The position numbers and the translations under genes are program-made. This document shows, one piece after another, positions 1 through 8,344 of a stretch of DNA of 64,000 nt. The stretch's first letter is position 1. The number at the start of each line of letters is the position of its first letter. The DNA is from Aliishimia sp963678085 (lineage in GTDB: Bacteria; Pseudomonadota; Alphaproteobacteria; Rhodobacterales; Rhodobacteraceae): positions 248,001-312,000 of the forward strand of contig OY782680.1 in the NCBI GenBank assembly GCA_963678085.1, written 5' to 3'. Below the pieces are notes generated by a model. The model had not been told where the DNA came from. It ran no database searches and worked only from the letters and a program-made list of their open reading frames with translations.

Positions 1-810
1 CATTTCGGTAATGGAGCGGTTCATCGCGCCAAGTGGGCCTTTTTCGGCTGGAACGTGGGACACTTCGCGAAAGAACACATAGGAGGGGTTGTGAAATAAG
101 AGCTCTTGCCCGGCGCTTGGATTGCGACGCACCCAGTTTTTGATCACCTGCGCGCTGACCTGGTGGGATTCATAGACGCCGCGCCGCACGAGTTCCTGGC
201 CGATTGACTTATATTCATGACCATTTGCGCCCCCATATCCGACGCGGATCATTTTGCCAGTTTGCAACCTGATACGCCCGGACCCTTGGATTTGCAGGAA
301 AAACAGCTCTACGGGATCATCCACATAGGCTATTTCGAGCCCCTTGCCACGCAGCGCGCCGCCCTCCAAAATTTCCCGCCGTGTGAGCCAAGGTTTGTTG
401 TTCGCGGCGCGGGGGTATTTATAGACAGGATATTTGAAGCGGTCAGTTTGACGGCGCGAGCCTGTTAGCTCTGGCTCGAAATAGCCGGTAAACAAAGCCT
501 CTTTGCCATCTGAGATTTCAACCGGGCGAAAGAACAGCTCAAAAAACAGGCGCGCATTTGTTTCATCATCCACAAGCTTCATGGAGAGCTTACACAGCCC
601 ATCCCAATCCGCGCCCTTTAGGTCTTTGCAAGTCTCACGAAAGACAGAGAGGGCCGCCCCATGATCATCGGCGGCCCATCCTTCTAAAGCGTCAAAACCC
701 AGAACCTTGTAGGTTATTTGTGCATCATTTGCCCGTGCAATTCCGATGCACATCACAAAAACCCAAACTATGGCTGCAAGGCTTACGCGTCTGTAGACAC
801 AAGCATCCAA
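1..810 (-). CDS. mltA: Membrane-bound lytic murein transglycosylase A, 3' end cut by window edge
   Basis: Reading the minus strand gives an open frame that runs off the left edge, so the stop codon lies outside. The translation contains LFTGYFEPELTGSR and FFLQIQGSGRIRL, hallmarks of the MltA family, which cleaves the MurNAc-GlcNAc bond of peptidoglycan to form 1,6-anhydroMurNAc in the periplasm. The start is uncertain. A TTG at 810 gives an N-terminus with two arginines followed by a hydrophobic stretch (SLAAIVWVFVMCIGIARA) that reads as a signal peptide, but it overlaps the upstream Tim44-like gene by 28 bp. The GTG/ATG at 756/753 would remove most of that signal. The gene follows the Tim44-like gene as in related genomes. 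Family call is firm; start is not. Confidence 0.85.
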   Translation of the reverse strand, partial: MDACVYRRVSLAAIVWVFVMCIGIARANDAQITYKVLGFDALEGWAADDHGAALSVFRETCKDLKGADWDGLCKLSMKLVDDETNARLFFELFFRPVEISDGKEALFTGYFEPELTGSRRQTDRFKYPVYKYPRAANNKPWLTRREILEGGALRGKGLEIAYVDDPVELFFLQIQGSGRIRLQTGKMIRVGYGGANGHEYKSIGQELVRRGVYESHQVSAQVIKNWVRRNPSAGQELLFHNPSYVFFREVSHVPAEKGPLGAMNRSITEM

Positions 811-1445
811 TTTGGATTTTCACTTCCCATATCATGAGCAAAGGCCCATGTATCTTTCTGACGTTTAACTTCTGAAGCCGAACCTTCGATCACCTCACCG
901 GCGGCATTTTTCACCGCTGATGTCAGCTCTGCTGTAAAGCGAATAATGATCTCTGCTTCATGCGTATCCTCATCAAGGCTCGCGTCGATAATTTTCATCT
1001 CGCGCACGCCGATAAACTCTGCCTCGATTGTTAGGCCCTGTTCTTTGCGGGCTGCCACAACCTCTGCGAAGGTGTCGAAAATATCGGGCGCAAGAAATGG
1101 CTTAATCTCTTCAAGCTCTCCCTTTTCGAACCCCATAACGATCATCTCATAGGCTCCGCGCGCCCCTGACAGGAAATCGCCAACCGCGAATGAGTGATCA
1201 ATGGTCTTCATAGCCATCAGCGCGTCAGCCTGCGGGGATCCCTCAGTCACATGATCTACGACATCACGATCTGGGCCACCCTCGATCACTTCTAGATCCG
1301 GCTTTTTGCGTTCAGGGCTTTGAGGCATTTCACGCGCATGCGGCTGTTCAAACCCTTCACGCGTTCCGAGCACATTGCGCAGGCGCAAAACCAGGAAAAC
1401 AGCGATCCCAGCCAAGACAAGGAGTTGGAGCATGGGATTATTCAT
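783..1445 (-). CDS. Tim44/TimA-like domain protein, membrane-anchored
   Basis: This 220-residue protein begins with a single hydrophobic segment (residues about 5-22, LQLLVLAGIAVFLVLRL). A charged linker follows, then a C-terminal Tim44-like domain (about 80-220) containing FLSGARGAYEMIVMGFEKGELEEIKPFLAPDIFDTF in outline. Bacterial members (TimA) are inner-membrane-associated proteins of poorly defined function, related to the mitochondrial import motor subunit Tim44. It is divergent from fxsA across a 105-bp gap that must hold both promoters. It probably forms a transcript with mltA. The domain is clear; a role in protein export is only suggested by the neighbouring secB. Confidence 0.85.
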   Translation of the reverse strand: MNNPMLQLLVLAGIAVFLVLRLRNVLGTREGFEQPHAREMPQSPERKKPDLEVIEGGPDRDVVDHVTEGSPQADALMAMKTIDHSFAVGDFLSGARGAYEMIVMGFEKGELEEIKPFLAPDIFDTFAEVVAARKEQGLTIEAEFIGVREMKIIDASLDEDTHEAEIIIRFTAELTSAVKNAAGEVIEGSASEVKRQKDTWAFAHDMGSENPNWMLVSTDA

Positions 1446-1550
1446 TGGTGCCTCTTGAGGTTATCAACATAGAAAACAGGTTTGATCATGCTTATGTAGG
1501 GTGCAAGATCAGTTCTGTCTAGCAACAGAAATATATAAGGAGCGTAAATT

Positions 1551-2039
1551 ATGTGGCTTTTGATCGCATTTATCGCAGTCCCCTTGATTGAAATCGCTCT
1601 GTTTATTCAGATCGGCGGGCTCTTGGGGTTATGGCCGACACTTATTATAGTCGTTTTAACAGCGGTTGCAGGCACATATTTGGTCAAGCGGCAAGGCATG
1701 GCTGTGCTGAGTGATCTTCGTGAAAGTTTCCAGTCTGGCCCCAACCCAGCTGAGCCCATCGCGCATGGGGCGCTGATTTTGTTTTCCGGCGCTTTATTGC
1801 TTACGCCGGGGTTTTTCACTGATGCGGTTGGCTTCTCTTTACTTATCCCAGGCGTGCGGCATGTTATTCTGAACTATGCGCGCGCTAAGCTTATGAACAA
1901 TCCGCGCTTTCAGTTTCATTCATCCGCAAGGCCAACTTACCCGCAAGATGTGACAATCGAAACGGAGTATAAAGATGTTTCAGCTAACGAGCCCAAAGAG
2001 GCGCCATCTGGCTGGACAAAAGACATAAACCGCCATTGA
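1551..2039 (+). CDS. fxsA: FxsA family membrane protein
   Basis: A 162-residue inner-membrane protein with hydrophobic segments near residues 1-20 (MWLLIAFIAVPLIEIALFIQ), 23-43 (LLGLWPTLIIVVLTAVAGTYL) and 75-100 (GALILFSGALLLTPGFFTDAVGF). It has the family's TPGFFTD signature and a hydrophilic C-terminal tail. FxsA is named for relieving F-exclusion of phage T7 in E. coli; its biochemical role is unknown. The ATG is preceded by AAGGAGCG, a good ribosome binding site. secB follows 57 bp downstream on the same strand, the usual alphaproteobacterial pairing. Confidence 0.9.
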   Translation: MWLLIAFIAVPLIEIALFIQIGGLLGLWPTLIIVVLTAVAGTYLVKRQGMAVLSDLRESFQSGPNPAEPIAHGALILFSGALLLTPGFFTDAVGFSLLIPGVRHVILNYARAKLMNNPRFQFHSSARPTYPQDVTIETEYKDVSANEPKEAPSGWTKDINRH

Positions 2040-2096
2040 GACCGCAGGGCTGACCTGTTAGGGACACGCGCAAAACTATATTTTGGAGACTTAACC

Positions 2097-2585
2097 ATGA
2101 CCGAAGAAGCAACAGCCGCTGCTCAAGCCCCTCAAGTTCAAATGCGTGTATTAGGACAATTTGTTCGGGACATGTCCTTTGAAAACATTATGGCGCAAAA
2201 AGGGGCGGGCACCGATGTTCAGCCTGATGTGTCTGTTCAGGTGAACCTGGACGCGAAGAAACGCACTGCTGAGCATCAATATGAATCCTCAATCAAGTTG
2301 AATGTGACGTCAAAGTCCAAATCGGGCGATGAAGTTCTCTTTGTGCTTGAGATCGACTATGTGGGCGTTTTCCATATTGAGAACGTGCCGGACGAGCAAT
2401 TGCACCCGTTCTTGCTGATCGAATGCCCGCGCATGATCTTTCCATTCCTGCGCCGTGTGGTGAGTGATGTTACCCGCGATGGCGGCTTCCCGCCGCTGAA
2501 CCTGGAGAACATTGATTTCTTGAACATGTATCGTTCAGAAATTGCACGTCGTCAGGCTGAACAACCCACGGCAGGCACGGCTTAA
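2097..2585 (+). CDS. secB: Protein-export chaperone SecB
   Basis: At 162 residues this is the usual SecB length for alphaproteobacteria. SecB is a cytosolic tetrameric chaperone that keeps presecretory proteins unfolded and passes them to SecA. The core family pattern is visible: VLGQFVRDMSFENI near residue 20, EVLFVLEIDYVGVFHIENVP in the middle, and LLIECPRMIFPFLRRVV followed by DGGFPPLNLENIDF in the C-terminal half. It is preceded by TTTTGGAGACTTAACC. The gene converges on dnaQ with only 2 bp between the stops, and its terminator lies inside dnaQ. Confidence 0.97.
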   Translation: MTEEATAAAQAPQVQMRVLGQFVRDMSFENIMAQKGAGTDVQPDVSVQVNLDAKKRTAEHQYESSIKLNVTSKSKSGDEVLFVLEIDYVGVFHIENVPDEQLHPFLLIECPRMIFPFLRRVVSDVTRDGGFPPLNLENIDFLNMYRSEIARRQAEQPTAGTA

Positions 2586-2587
2586 GC

Positions 2588-3280
2588 CTAGAGAGATTTC
2601 CATAGGGGTGCATCCCCGAGTTTTTCAAGGAACGCGTCGTGATCGGCGCGTTCTTTTTTTGTTATACGGCTGGGCAGAGGGTTTGGCCTTTTTGGGACGA
2701 TCCATTGCGCATCCGCGGAGTTTTCCGAGTTTGTGGTCGTAGTGCGCGCAGAAAGATCAAAATCAGGCTGGCGGCCGCCGATAAGTTCTAAATAGACCTC
2801 CGCAAGGATTTCACTATCCAGCAAAGCCCCGTGCAAGGTTCGAGATGAGTTATCAATATTGAACCGTCGGCAGAGCGCATCAAGCGAGGCGGGCGAGCCT
2901 GGAAATTTTCGCCGTGCGATCGCGAGCGTATCGAGGGCTTGGGACATAGGCAGCTTGGGCAATCCGATCCAGCCCAGCTCTGCATTGAGAAATTTCATAT
3001 CAAAGGCGGCGTTGTGGATCACCAACCGCGCATCACCCACGAAATCCAAAAAGGCCTGGCCGATCTGTGCGAACACCGGCTTATCCGCTAGAAACTCATC
3101 CCCAAGGCCGTGCACTTCGAAAGCGTCCTGGGGCATTGAGCGTTCGGGATTGATATATTGATGATAGGTGCGACCGGTGGGCATATGACCCATGAGCTCG
3201 ACCGCGCCAATTTCAACGATGCGATCACCAGTTTGAGGGTCAAAGCCGGTGGTCTCAGTATCCAAAACGATCTCACGCAT
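2588..3280 (-). CDS. dnaQ: DNA polymerase III epsilon subunit (3'-5' proofreading exonuclease)
   Basis: A 230-residue DEDDh exonuclease. The acidic ExoI motif is VLDTETTGFDP (D7, E9), ExoII is LVIHNAAFDMKFLNAE, and ExoIII is HGALLDSEILAEVY with the catalytic His and Asp. It proofreads in the replicative polymerase core. The C-terminal tail after about residue 180 would bind the alpha subunit. The ATG overlaps the end of coaE by 8 bp, so it is the last gene of the maf-aroE-coaE-dnaQ run. Its 3' end also encodes the secB terminator hairpin on the opposite strand. Confidence 0.95.
   Translation of the reverse strand: MREIVLDTETTGFDPQTGDRIVEIGAVELMGHMPTGRTYHQYINPERSMPQDAFEVHGLGDEFLADKPVFAQIGQAFLDFVGDARLVIHNAAFDMKFLNAELGWIGLPKLPMSQALDTLAIARRKFPGSPASLDALCRRFNIDNSSRTLHGALLDSEILAEVYLELIGGRQPDFDLSARTTTTNSENSADAQWIVPKRPNPLPSRITKKERADHDAFLEKLGDAPLWKSL
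2630..2660 (+). terminator. Intrinsic terminator of secB embedded in the dnaQ 3' end
   Basis: GAACGCG (2630-2636) and CGCGTTC (2647-2653) form a perfect 7-bp stem with a 10-nt loop, followed at once by seven T residues (2654-2660) on the plus strand. This is a classical Rho-independent terminator for secB. It lies about 45 bp past the secB stop and wholly inside the C-terminal coding region of the convergent dnaQ gene. Confidence 0.8.
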
Positions 3281-3863
3281 TGTTGATCCGCTCCCTAAGA
3301 GTGTGTACGATCTGTGAGACCTGCTGCTTTGCGTGCTGCAAACTATCTGTTTCGATTACAAAATCCGCGCGTTTTAGCTTTTCTTCGATGGGCATTTGTT
3401 TTGACTTGATCAAGTTGAACTGATCTTCGCTCATTGTGCCACGCCCGAGAACGCGCTGTTTTTGCGTCTCTGCGTCTATATACACACAGGCGATGGCATC
3501 AAATTCCGGCTCGGACTGGGTTTCAAACAAGAGCGGGATATCAAAGACGAGGATCTGTGCTGTTGAAGTTTTTGCAAAGCTCTCGCGATCCTGGCGCACG
3601 AGGGGATGGATGATCTGTTCGATTGTCTTGAGCAAGCTGGGATCAGAGGAAATCAGGCCCCGCAGGGCGCCGCGCGATACGGCTCCATTGACGATAGCTG
3701 CGGGGATAATGGGCGCTAGAGCATTCGCACCTGCGCCGCCTTTGGAGTAGAGACGATGCACAGCTGCATCCGCATCCCATAGATCGCACCCCAGATCTTT
3801 GAAGAGCTGTGCTGTGGTGGATTTTCCCATGCCAATTGAGCCAGTGAGACCAAGTTTAAACAT
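3273..3863 (-). CDS. coaE: Dephospho-CoA kinase
   Basis: A 196-residue P-loop kinase for the last step of coenzyme A synthesis, phosphorylating the 3'-hydroxyl of dephospho-CoA. The Walker A motif is LTGSIGMGKST at residues 5-15, with DADAAVHRLY about residue 31 and the lid region RVLGRGTMSEDQ about residue 139. The start codon abuts the aroE stop with no gap and the 3' end overlaps dnaQ, so it is translated within a tightly packed operon. Length and motifs match the family throughout. Confidence 0.96.
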   Translation of the reverse strand: MFKLGLTGSIGMGKSTTAQLFKDLGCDLWDADAAVHRLYSKGGAGANALAPIIPAAIVNGAVSRGALRGLISSDPSLLKTIEQIIHPLVRQDRESFAKTSTAQILVFDIPLLFETQSEPEFDAIACVYIDAETQKQRVLGRGTMSEDQFNLIKSKQMPIEEKLKRADFVIETDSLQHAKQQVSQIVHTLRERINNA

Positions 3864-4691
3864 CTAGGACAGCGCGATTTGTCTAACGGTGTCATCTACG
3901 ACCGGTTTCTGGCCGAACCATCGTTCAAAACCGGGAACGGCTTGATGGATCAGCATGCCCAAACCATCAACCGTTTGGCAACCATGCGATTTTGCAATGC
4001 GGAGTAGATCTGTTTCCAACGGCGAATACACAAGATCTGTGACGAGTGTGTTGGGCGAAAGCCGATCCAAGGAGAACTCAAGCGGTGCTTTTCCGGTCAT
4101 CCCAAGGGAGGTGGAGTTCACTAGCAGGCCCGCGCCTTGCATCATTTGATCCGAAGCATCCCAATCGAAAACAGAGAGCCGATCACCAAACAGGTTTTTG
4201 AGCTCTTCGGCGCGGGCTCGGGTTCGGTTTGAAAGCCGTATTTCAGGCACCCCCGCATCCAGTAGAGAAGACACCACTGCCCGCGCAGCACCCCCGGCCC
4301 CTAAAATCGCGACTGGTTTTGAGGTAGGATCCCAGTTAGGAGCTTGCGTTCTTAAATTCTCCAAAAATCCATAGCCATCTGTGTTATCTGCATGGATTTT
4401 ACCACCTTCGAGAAAAGTCAACGTATTGGCTGCCCCGATCTGAGCAGCGCGCTCGGTTACTGTGTCCGCAAAAGCAAGAACCGTCTCTTTGTGGGGGAGG
4501 GTGACATTTATCCCGACCACACCAAGTTTCGGCAAAGCCTCCAAAATTGTTGCCAAACTCTCTTGTTCCACGTGAAACGGTAGATAATGCCCAGAGATTC
4601 CAAGCGTTTTGAGCCAATGCCCGTGGATTAAGGGAGATTTAGAATGCGATATCGGACAGCCGATCACGCCGGCGAGAGAAATTTTATCCAT
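3864..4691 (-). CDS. aroE: Shikimate 5-dehydrogenase (NADP-dependent)
   Basis: A 275-residue enzyme that reduces 3-dehydroshikimate to shikimate in aromatic amino acid synthesis. The substrate-binding segment GCPISHSKSPLIHG is at residues 11-24, the catalytic-lysine motif NVTLPHKE at about 63-70, and the Rossmann motif AILGAGGAARAV at about 128-139. It lies between maf and coaE on the same strand. The 5' coding region carries a 14/16 match to the parS consensus (4564-4579), so this stretch also serves a chromosomal-segregation signal. Confidence 0.96.
   Translation of the reverse strand: MDKISLAGVIGCPISHSKSPLIHGHWLKTLGISGHYLPFHVEQESLATILEALPKLGVVGINVTLPHKETVLAFADTVTERAAQIGAANTLTFLEGGKIHADNTDGYGFLENLRTQAPNWDPTSKPVAILGAGGAARAVVSSLLDAGVPEIRLSNRTRARAEELKNLFGDRLSVFDWDASDQMMQGAGLLVNSTSLGMTGKAPLEFSLDRLSPNTLVTDLVYSPLETDLLRIAKSHGCQTVDGLGMLIHQAVPGFERWFGQKPVVDDTVRQIALS
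4564..4579. promoter_or_regulatory. parS-like ParB site inside aroE
   Basis: TGTTCCACGTGAAACG differs from the parS consensus TGTTTCACGTGAAACA at two positions (5 and 16) and keeps the central CACGTG core. It lies about 7 kb from parB, on the far side of the candidate origin from parAB. ParB binding is inferred from sequence. Confidence 0.7.
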
Positions 4692-4695
4692 GTTT

Positions 4696-5295
4696 TTAGC
4701 TTCTTATATGCCCCGTTGCCCTAAGATACCCAAGCACCTCTAGGAGCGGAAGACCCAAGACGTGAAAATAGTCGCCCTGCACAGCAGTAAAGAGCTGCGC
4801 ACCTTCTTCTTCGAGCTTATATCCGCCGACACTATGCTGAATGCTCTCCCAGTTTCGTGCGACATAATCTTTCGCAAATGCTTGAGAAATCTCGCGCATT
4901 TTCAGATGCACGGTGCCGACATGACGCCAGACGGGCTGGCTTTCATGGTAAATCACCGCGGCAGACAAGAGCGTATGTGTCCGCGCGGACAGGCTTAATA
5001 GTTGCTCAAGACATTCATCCTGGTTGGTGGGTTTTGAAAATATTTCTCCCTCGCAATCCAAGATCTGATCGCACCCCAACACAAAATCCGCCTGATAGGA
5101 TTGAGTAACGGAGCGCGCTTTTGCCTCTGCAAGGCGTTCGGCTATTTGGCTAGACGTCATCTGCTCTGCCTTACGGCTTCGCTTAATCGCTTCTTCATCG
5201 ACGCCTGGCACGATGGTGCGAATCGCTAGCCCCGCCTGGCGAAGCAAATTTGCCCGCGTGGCCGAGCCGGAAGCCAAGATCAGGTGGACAGACAT
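4696..5295 (-). CDS. maf: Maf/YceF-type nucleotide pyrophosphatase
   Basis: A 199-residue Maf family protein. The N-terminal signature ILASGSATRANLLRQAGL (residues 6-23), FVLGCDQILDCEG around residue 70 and the C-terminal GGYKLEEEGAQLF region are family motifs. The DQ pair in LGCDQ, rather than AD followed by T, resembles the YceF branch that hydrolyses m7GTP rather than the YhdE dTTP/UTP branch, but this is not proven. It is the first gene of the leftward maf-aroE-coaE-dnaQ run and borders the candidate replication origin, so the operon promoter should lie in 5296-5768. Confidence 0.93.
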   Translation of the reverse strand: MSVHLILASGSATRANLLRQAGLAIRTIVPGVDEEAIKRSRKAEQMTSSQIAERLAEAKARSVTQSYQADFVLGCDQILDCEGEIFSKPTNQDECLEQLLSLSARTHTLLSAAVIYHESQPVWRHVGTVHLKMREISQAFAKDYVARNWESIQHSVGGYKLEEEGAQLFTAVQGDYFHVLGLPLLEVLGYLRATGHIRS

Positions 5296-5768
5296 GTCAC
5301 TAACCCTGTTGATAAGTGCTGTTTAATCTAGGTAAATATATTCTGAAATTTTTTAAAGCTGGTTTTTCCTAGGCAATGTGGCACATCTGAGGAAGTTTTA
5401 GTGAACTTACCCGCTGTAGAGAAGGATAAGTAAGTTATCCACATAGATCTGAGATGTTCAAATAGCACAAAAGAACATACACCGAACTAAATGTTCACAT
5501 ATGTTCTAATATTTTGTTTTAGAACGATTTATCCAGGTTATCCCTAACTATGGATAGATTTGTGTTCCTAACAAATTTTGTGTGTAAATCCTGGAAGATT
5601 AAAATGATCCACAGAAAATTTCCCCACTAAAACAAAAACAACTCTTAAATTTCATATATAATATAGATGATTGACTGAACTACATCGACAGGCTACCAGC
5701 AACCAACCCTGTTCTGGGTACCTTTCCTTTATACTCTTGGAGACGCTTCTTTTGGCGTTAGTCTATCT
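5296..5768. other. Candidate chromosomal replication origin (oriC), gene-free AT-rich region
   Basis: The longest gene-free stretch in the core part of the window (473 bp) is clearly AT-rich. It carries a perfect DnaA box TTATCCACA at 5435-5443 and near matches: the reverse of TTATCAACA (5307-5315), TTATCCAGG (5529-5537), TTATCCCTA (5538-5546), the reverse of CTATCCATA (5549-5557) and TGATCCACA (5605-5613). Four ATGTTC/GAACAT hexamers lie between 5454 and 5506. Genes on both sides read away from it (maf leftward, rho rightward), and parAB with parS sites are nearby. It must also hold the maf and rho promoters; a TATAAT occurs at 5657-5662. The origin assignment is inference. Confidence 0.6.
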
Positions 5769-7040
5769 ATGAGCTCTACATCTCTCACATTGGCCTATCT
5801 CAAATCGAAGAGCCCTAAAGACCTCTTGTCCATGGCTGAAGATTTGGAGATCGAGAACGCTTCCACCATGCGTAAAGGTGAGATGATGTTTCAGATCCTA
5901 CGAGAGCGGGCTGATGAGGGGTGGGAAATTTCAGGCGATGGTGTTTTGGAAGTTCTTCAAGATGGGTTTGGTTTTCTACGCTCGCCTGAAGCAAACTATT
6001 TACCAGGACCAGATGATATTTACGTCTCGCCAGAGATGATTCGAAAATTTGCGCTGCGCACGGGAGATACGATTGAGGGTGTGATTGGTGCACCTGATGA
6101 GGTCGAACGGTATTTTGCTCTGAAGAGCCCCACAAAAATTAACTTTGAAGACCCAGAGAAAGCCCGCCACAAGATTGCCTTTGACAATTTAACGCCACTC
6201 TATCCTGATGAACGGCTGCAGATGGAGGTTGAAGATCCAACTATTAAGGATAAATCTGCACGAGTCATTGATCTAGTTGCCCCGATTGGCAAAGGTCAGC
6301 GGTCATTGATTGTCGCGCCCCCAAGGACAGGTAAAACTGTTATTTTGCAGAATATTGCGAGCTCAATCGAGAAAAATCACCCAGAATGCTACCTGATTGT
6401 TCTACTCATTGACGAGCGCCCAGAAGAAGTCACAGATATGCAAAGATCTGTGCAGGGAGAAGTGATTTCGTCAACTTTTGATGAACCTGCGACGCGGCAC
6501 GTTGCTGTGTCTGAAATGGTGATTGAAAAGGCGAAGCGGCTTGTTGAACATAAACGAGATGTTGTGATTTTGCTGGATTCTATCACTCGCTTGGGGCGGG
6601 CATTCAATACAGTTGTGCCATCTTCTGGAAAGGTTTTGACAGGCGGTGTTGACGCGAATGCGCTTCAAAGGCCAAAGAGATTTTTCGGTGCTGCACGAAA
6701 TATTGAAGAGGGCGGTTCGCTTACGATTATTGCTACAGCATTGATTGATACGGGTAGCCGAATGGACGAGGTTATCTTTGAGGAATTTAAGGGCACCGGT
6801 AACTCGGAGATTGTTTTGGATCGTAAGATAGCAGATAAACGTGTCTTCCCAGCGATTGACATACTGAAATCAGGAACCCGGAAAGAAGATCTACTTGTCG
6901 ATAAAGGCGATCTGTCTAAGACATTTGTACTGCGTCGGATTTTGAACCCGATGGGAACGACAGATGCTATTGAATTTTTGTTGTCGAAGCTTAAACAAAC
7001 AAAAACAAATTCAGAATTTTTCAACTCTATGAACGGTTAG
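5769..7040 (+). CDS. rho: Transcription termination factor Rho
   Basis: A 423-residue RecA-fold hexameric RNA helicase that ends transcription at Rho-dependent sites. It has the N-terminal Rho domain (1-45), a cold-shock-like RNA-binding domain with EVLQDGFGFLRSPEANY (about 63-79), Walker A IVAPPRTGKTVILQ (about 180) and the Q-loop/R-loop region RSVQGEVISSTFDEPATRHV. The KSGTRKEDLL motif near the C-terminus is also typical. No obvious Shine-Dalgarno precedes the ATG. It is the first gene to the right of the candidate oriC and is followed 12 bp later by mnmE. Confidence 0.97.
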   Translation: MSSTSLTLAYLKSKSPKDLLSMAEDLEIENASTMRKGEMMFQILRERADEGWEISGDGVLEVLQDGFGFLRSPEANYLPGPDDIYVSPEMIRKFALRTGDTIEGVIGAPDEVERYFALKSPTKINFEDPEKARHKIAFDNLTPLYPDERLQMEVEDPTIKDKSARVIDLVAPIGKGQRSLIVAPPRTGKTVILQNIASSIEKNHPECYLIVLLIDERPEEVTDMQRSVQGEVISSTFDEPATRHVAVSEMVIEKAKRLVEHKRDVVILLDSITRLGRAFNTVVPSSGKVLTGGVDANALQRPKRFFGAARNIEEGGSLTIIATALIDTGSRMDEVIFEEFKGTGNSEIVLDRKIADKRVFPAIDILKSGTRKEDLLVDKGDLSKTFVLRRILNPMGTTDAIEFLLSKLKQTKTNSEFFNSMNG

Positions 7041-7052
7041 GATTCTGCCCCT

Positions 7053-8339
7053 ATGGATACAATCTATGCCCTGGCAACTGCTCCAGGAAAGGCAGGCGTA
7101 GCTGTTATCCGTGTTTCTGGCCCACAGGCAAAGACCGTATGTTATTCTCTTTCAAATACTGACAAGTTAGATCGCAAGGCTCGACTGAAAAAACTGCATG
7201 ACCGGGATAGCGGGGTGATTGATCACGCACTTGTACTTGGTTTTCAGGGGCCTAACAGCTTTACTGGGGAAGATGTTGTTGAGTTTCATACGCATGGCGG
7301 CCCAGCGGTTATATCGCTCTTGTTAGAAGAACTGGCGCTTTTTCCAGAATGCCGCATTGCTGAGCCGGGCGAGTTTACCTGGAGAGCATTTTCAAATGGC
7401 CAATTAGATCTGGCGCAAGTCGAAGGTCTAGCTGACTTAATCAATGCCGAAACAGAGCAACAACGGAGATCTGCCTTAACGGTAAGTTCAGGCGAGTATT
7501 CACGTTTTATAGAGACGCTGAATGGTTCTCTATTAAAGGTCTGCGCGCTTTTAGAGGCGTCAATAGATTTTCCTGAAGAAGAGATCCCAGATACGCTGCT
7601 ATCGGATGCTCTGAAAAAGGTAGAAGCTGCCATCGCGATTATGGAAAATGAGATCGCGGGCTACAAAATTTCTGAACGGCTGCAAGACGGATTTGAAGTT
7701 GCTATTGTTGGCCCGCCGAACTCGGGTAAGTCGACATTGATGAACCGTCTTATAGGGAGAGAGATCGCGATTACGTCGGATATCTCGGGGACGACTCGCG
7801 ATATTTTGGAAGCACGCATGGACTTGAATGGAATCCCGGTTACTTTCTTCGATACGGCCGGGATTCGAGAGACATGTGACGAAATTGAAAAAATCGGCAT
7901 TGATAGGGCGATTAGTAGGGCAAACTCTGCTGATGTACGGGTATTTTTATGTGACCCAAACGACATTTATGCGCTTGATAAAAGTGAGCAGGATTTTGTT
8001 TTCGTCCCCAAAGATGATACCGAAAAATATAGCCAAAGTGGGATTTCAGGACTTACGGGGTTCGGTGTAGATCGGTTGAAAGATTCGCTTTCTAAGTACT
8101 TTTCTACACAATTGGCTCGGGCTAGTAAGTCGACCAAGTTCCGGCACATAAGTTTACTAAAGGTTGGTTTGAAAGCGTTGGAATCAGCGCGGATAAAGTT
8201 GGTAGATGGGTCGCAAGACATAGAATTGATAGCCGAAGATGTTAATCTTGCTCTTTCTCAGCTGGCGTCGATTTTAGGAAAAAAAGATGTGGAAGCAGTG
8301 TTGGGCGAGATCTTTTCGAGCTTCTGTATTGGAAAATAG
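7053..8339 (+). CDS. mnmE: tRNA modification GTPase MnmE (TrmE)
   Basis: At 428 residues it is a standard MnmE. It has an N-terminal tetrahydrofolate-binding domain (IYALATAPGKAGVAVIRVSG), a helical domain, an inserted G domain with GPPNSGKSTLMNRL (about 223-236) and DTAGIRE (about 269), and the invariant C-terminal FCIGK with the catalytic cysteine. With MnmG it installs the carboxymethylaminomethyl group on U34 of certain tRNAs. It sits 12 bp after rho and 5 bp before mnmG, so the partners are co-expressed. Confidence 0.97.
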   Translation: MDTIYALATAPGKAGVAVIRVSGPQAKTVCYSLSNTDKLDRKARLKKLHDRDSGVIDHALVLGFQGPNSFTGEDVVEFHTHGGPAVISLLLEELALFPECRIAEPGEFTWRAFSNGQLDLAQVEGLADLINAETEQQRRSALTVSSGEYSRFIETLNGSLLKVCALLEASIDFPEEEIPDTLLSDALKKVEAAIAIMENEIAGYKISERLQDGFEVAIVGPPNSGKSTLMNRLIGREIAITSDISGTTRDILEARMDLNGIPVTFFDTAGIRETCDEIEKIGIDRAISRANSADVRVFLCDPNDIYALDKSEQDFVFVPKDDTEKYSQSGISGLTGFGVDRLKDSLSKYFSTQLARASKSTKFRHISLLKVGLKALESARIKLVDGSQDIELIAEDVNLALSQLASILGKKDVEAVLGEIFSSFCIGK

Positions 8340-8344
8340 ATGGA

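Noticed and set aside
2605..2617. GGGGTGCATCCCC hairpin upstream of the main secB terminator
   Set aside because: Only four pairs in the stem and a spaced T run; the 2630-2660 hairpin is a far better terminator.
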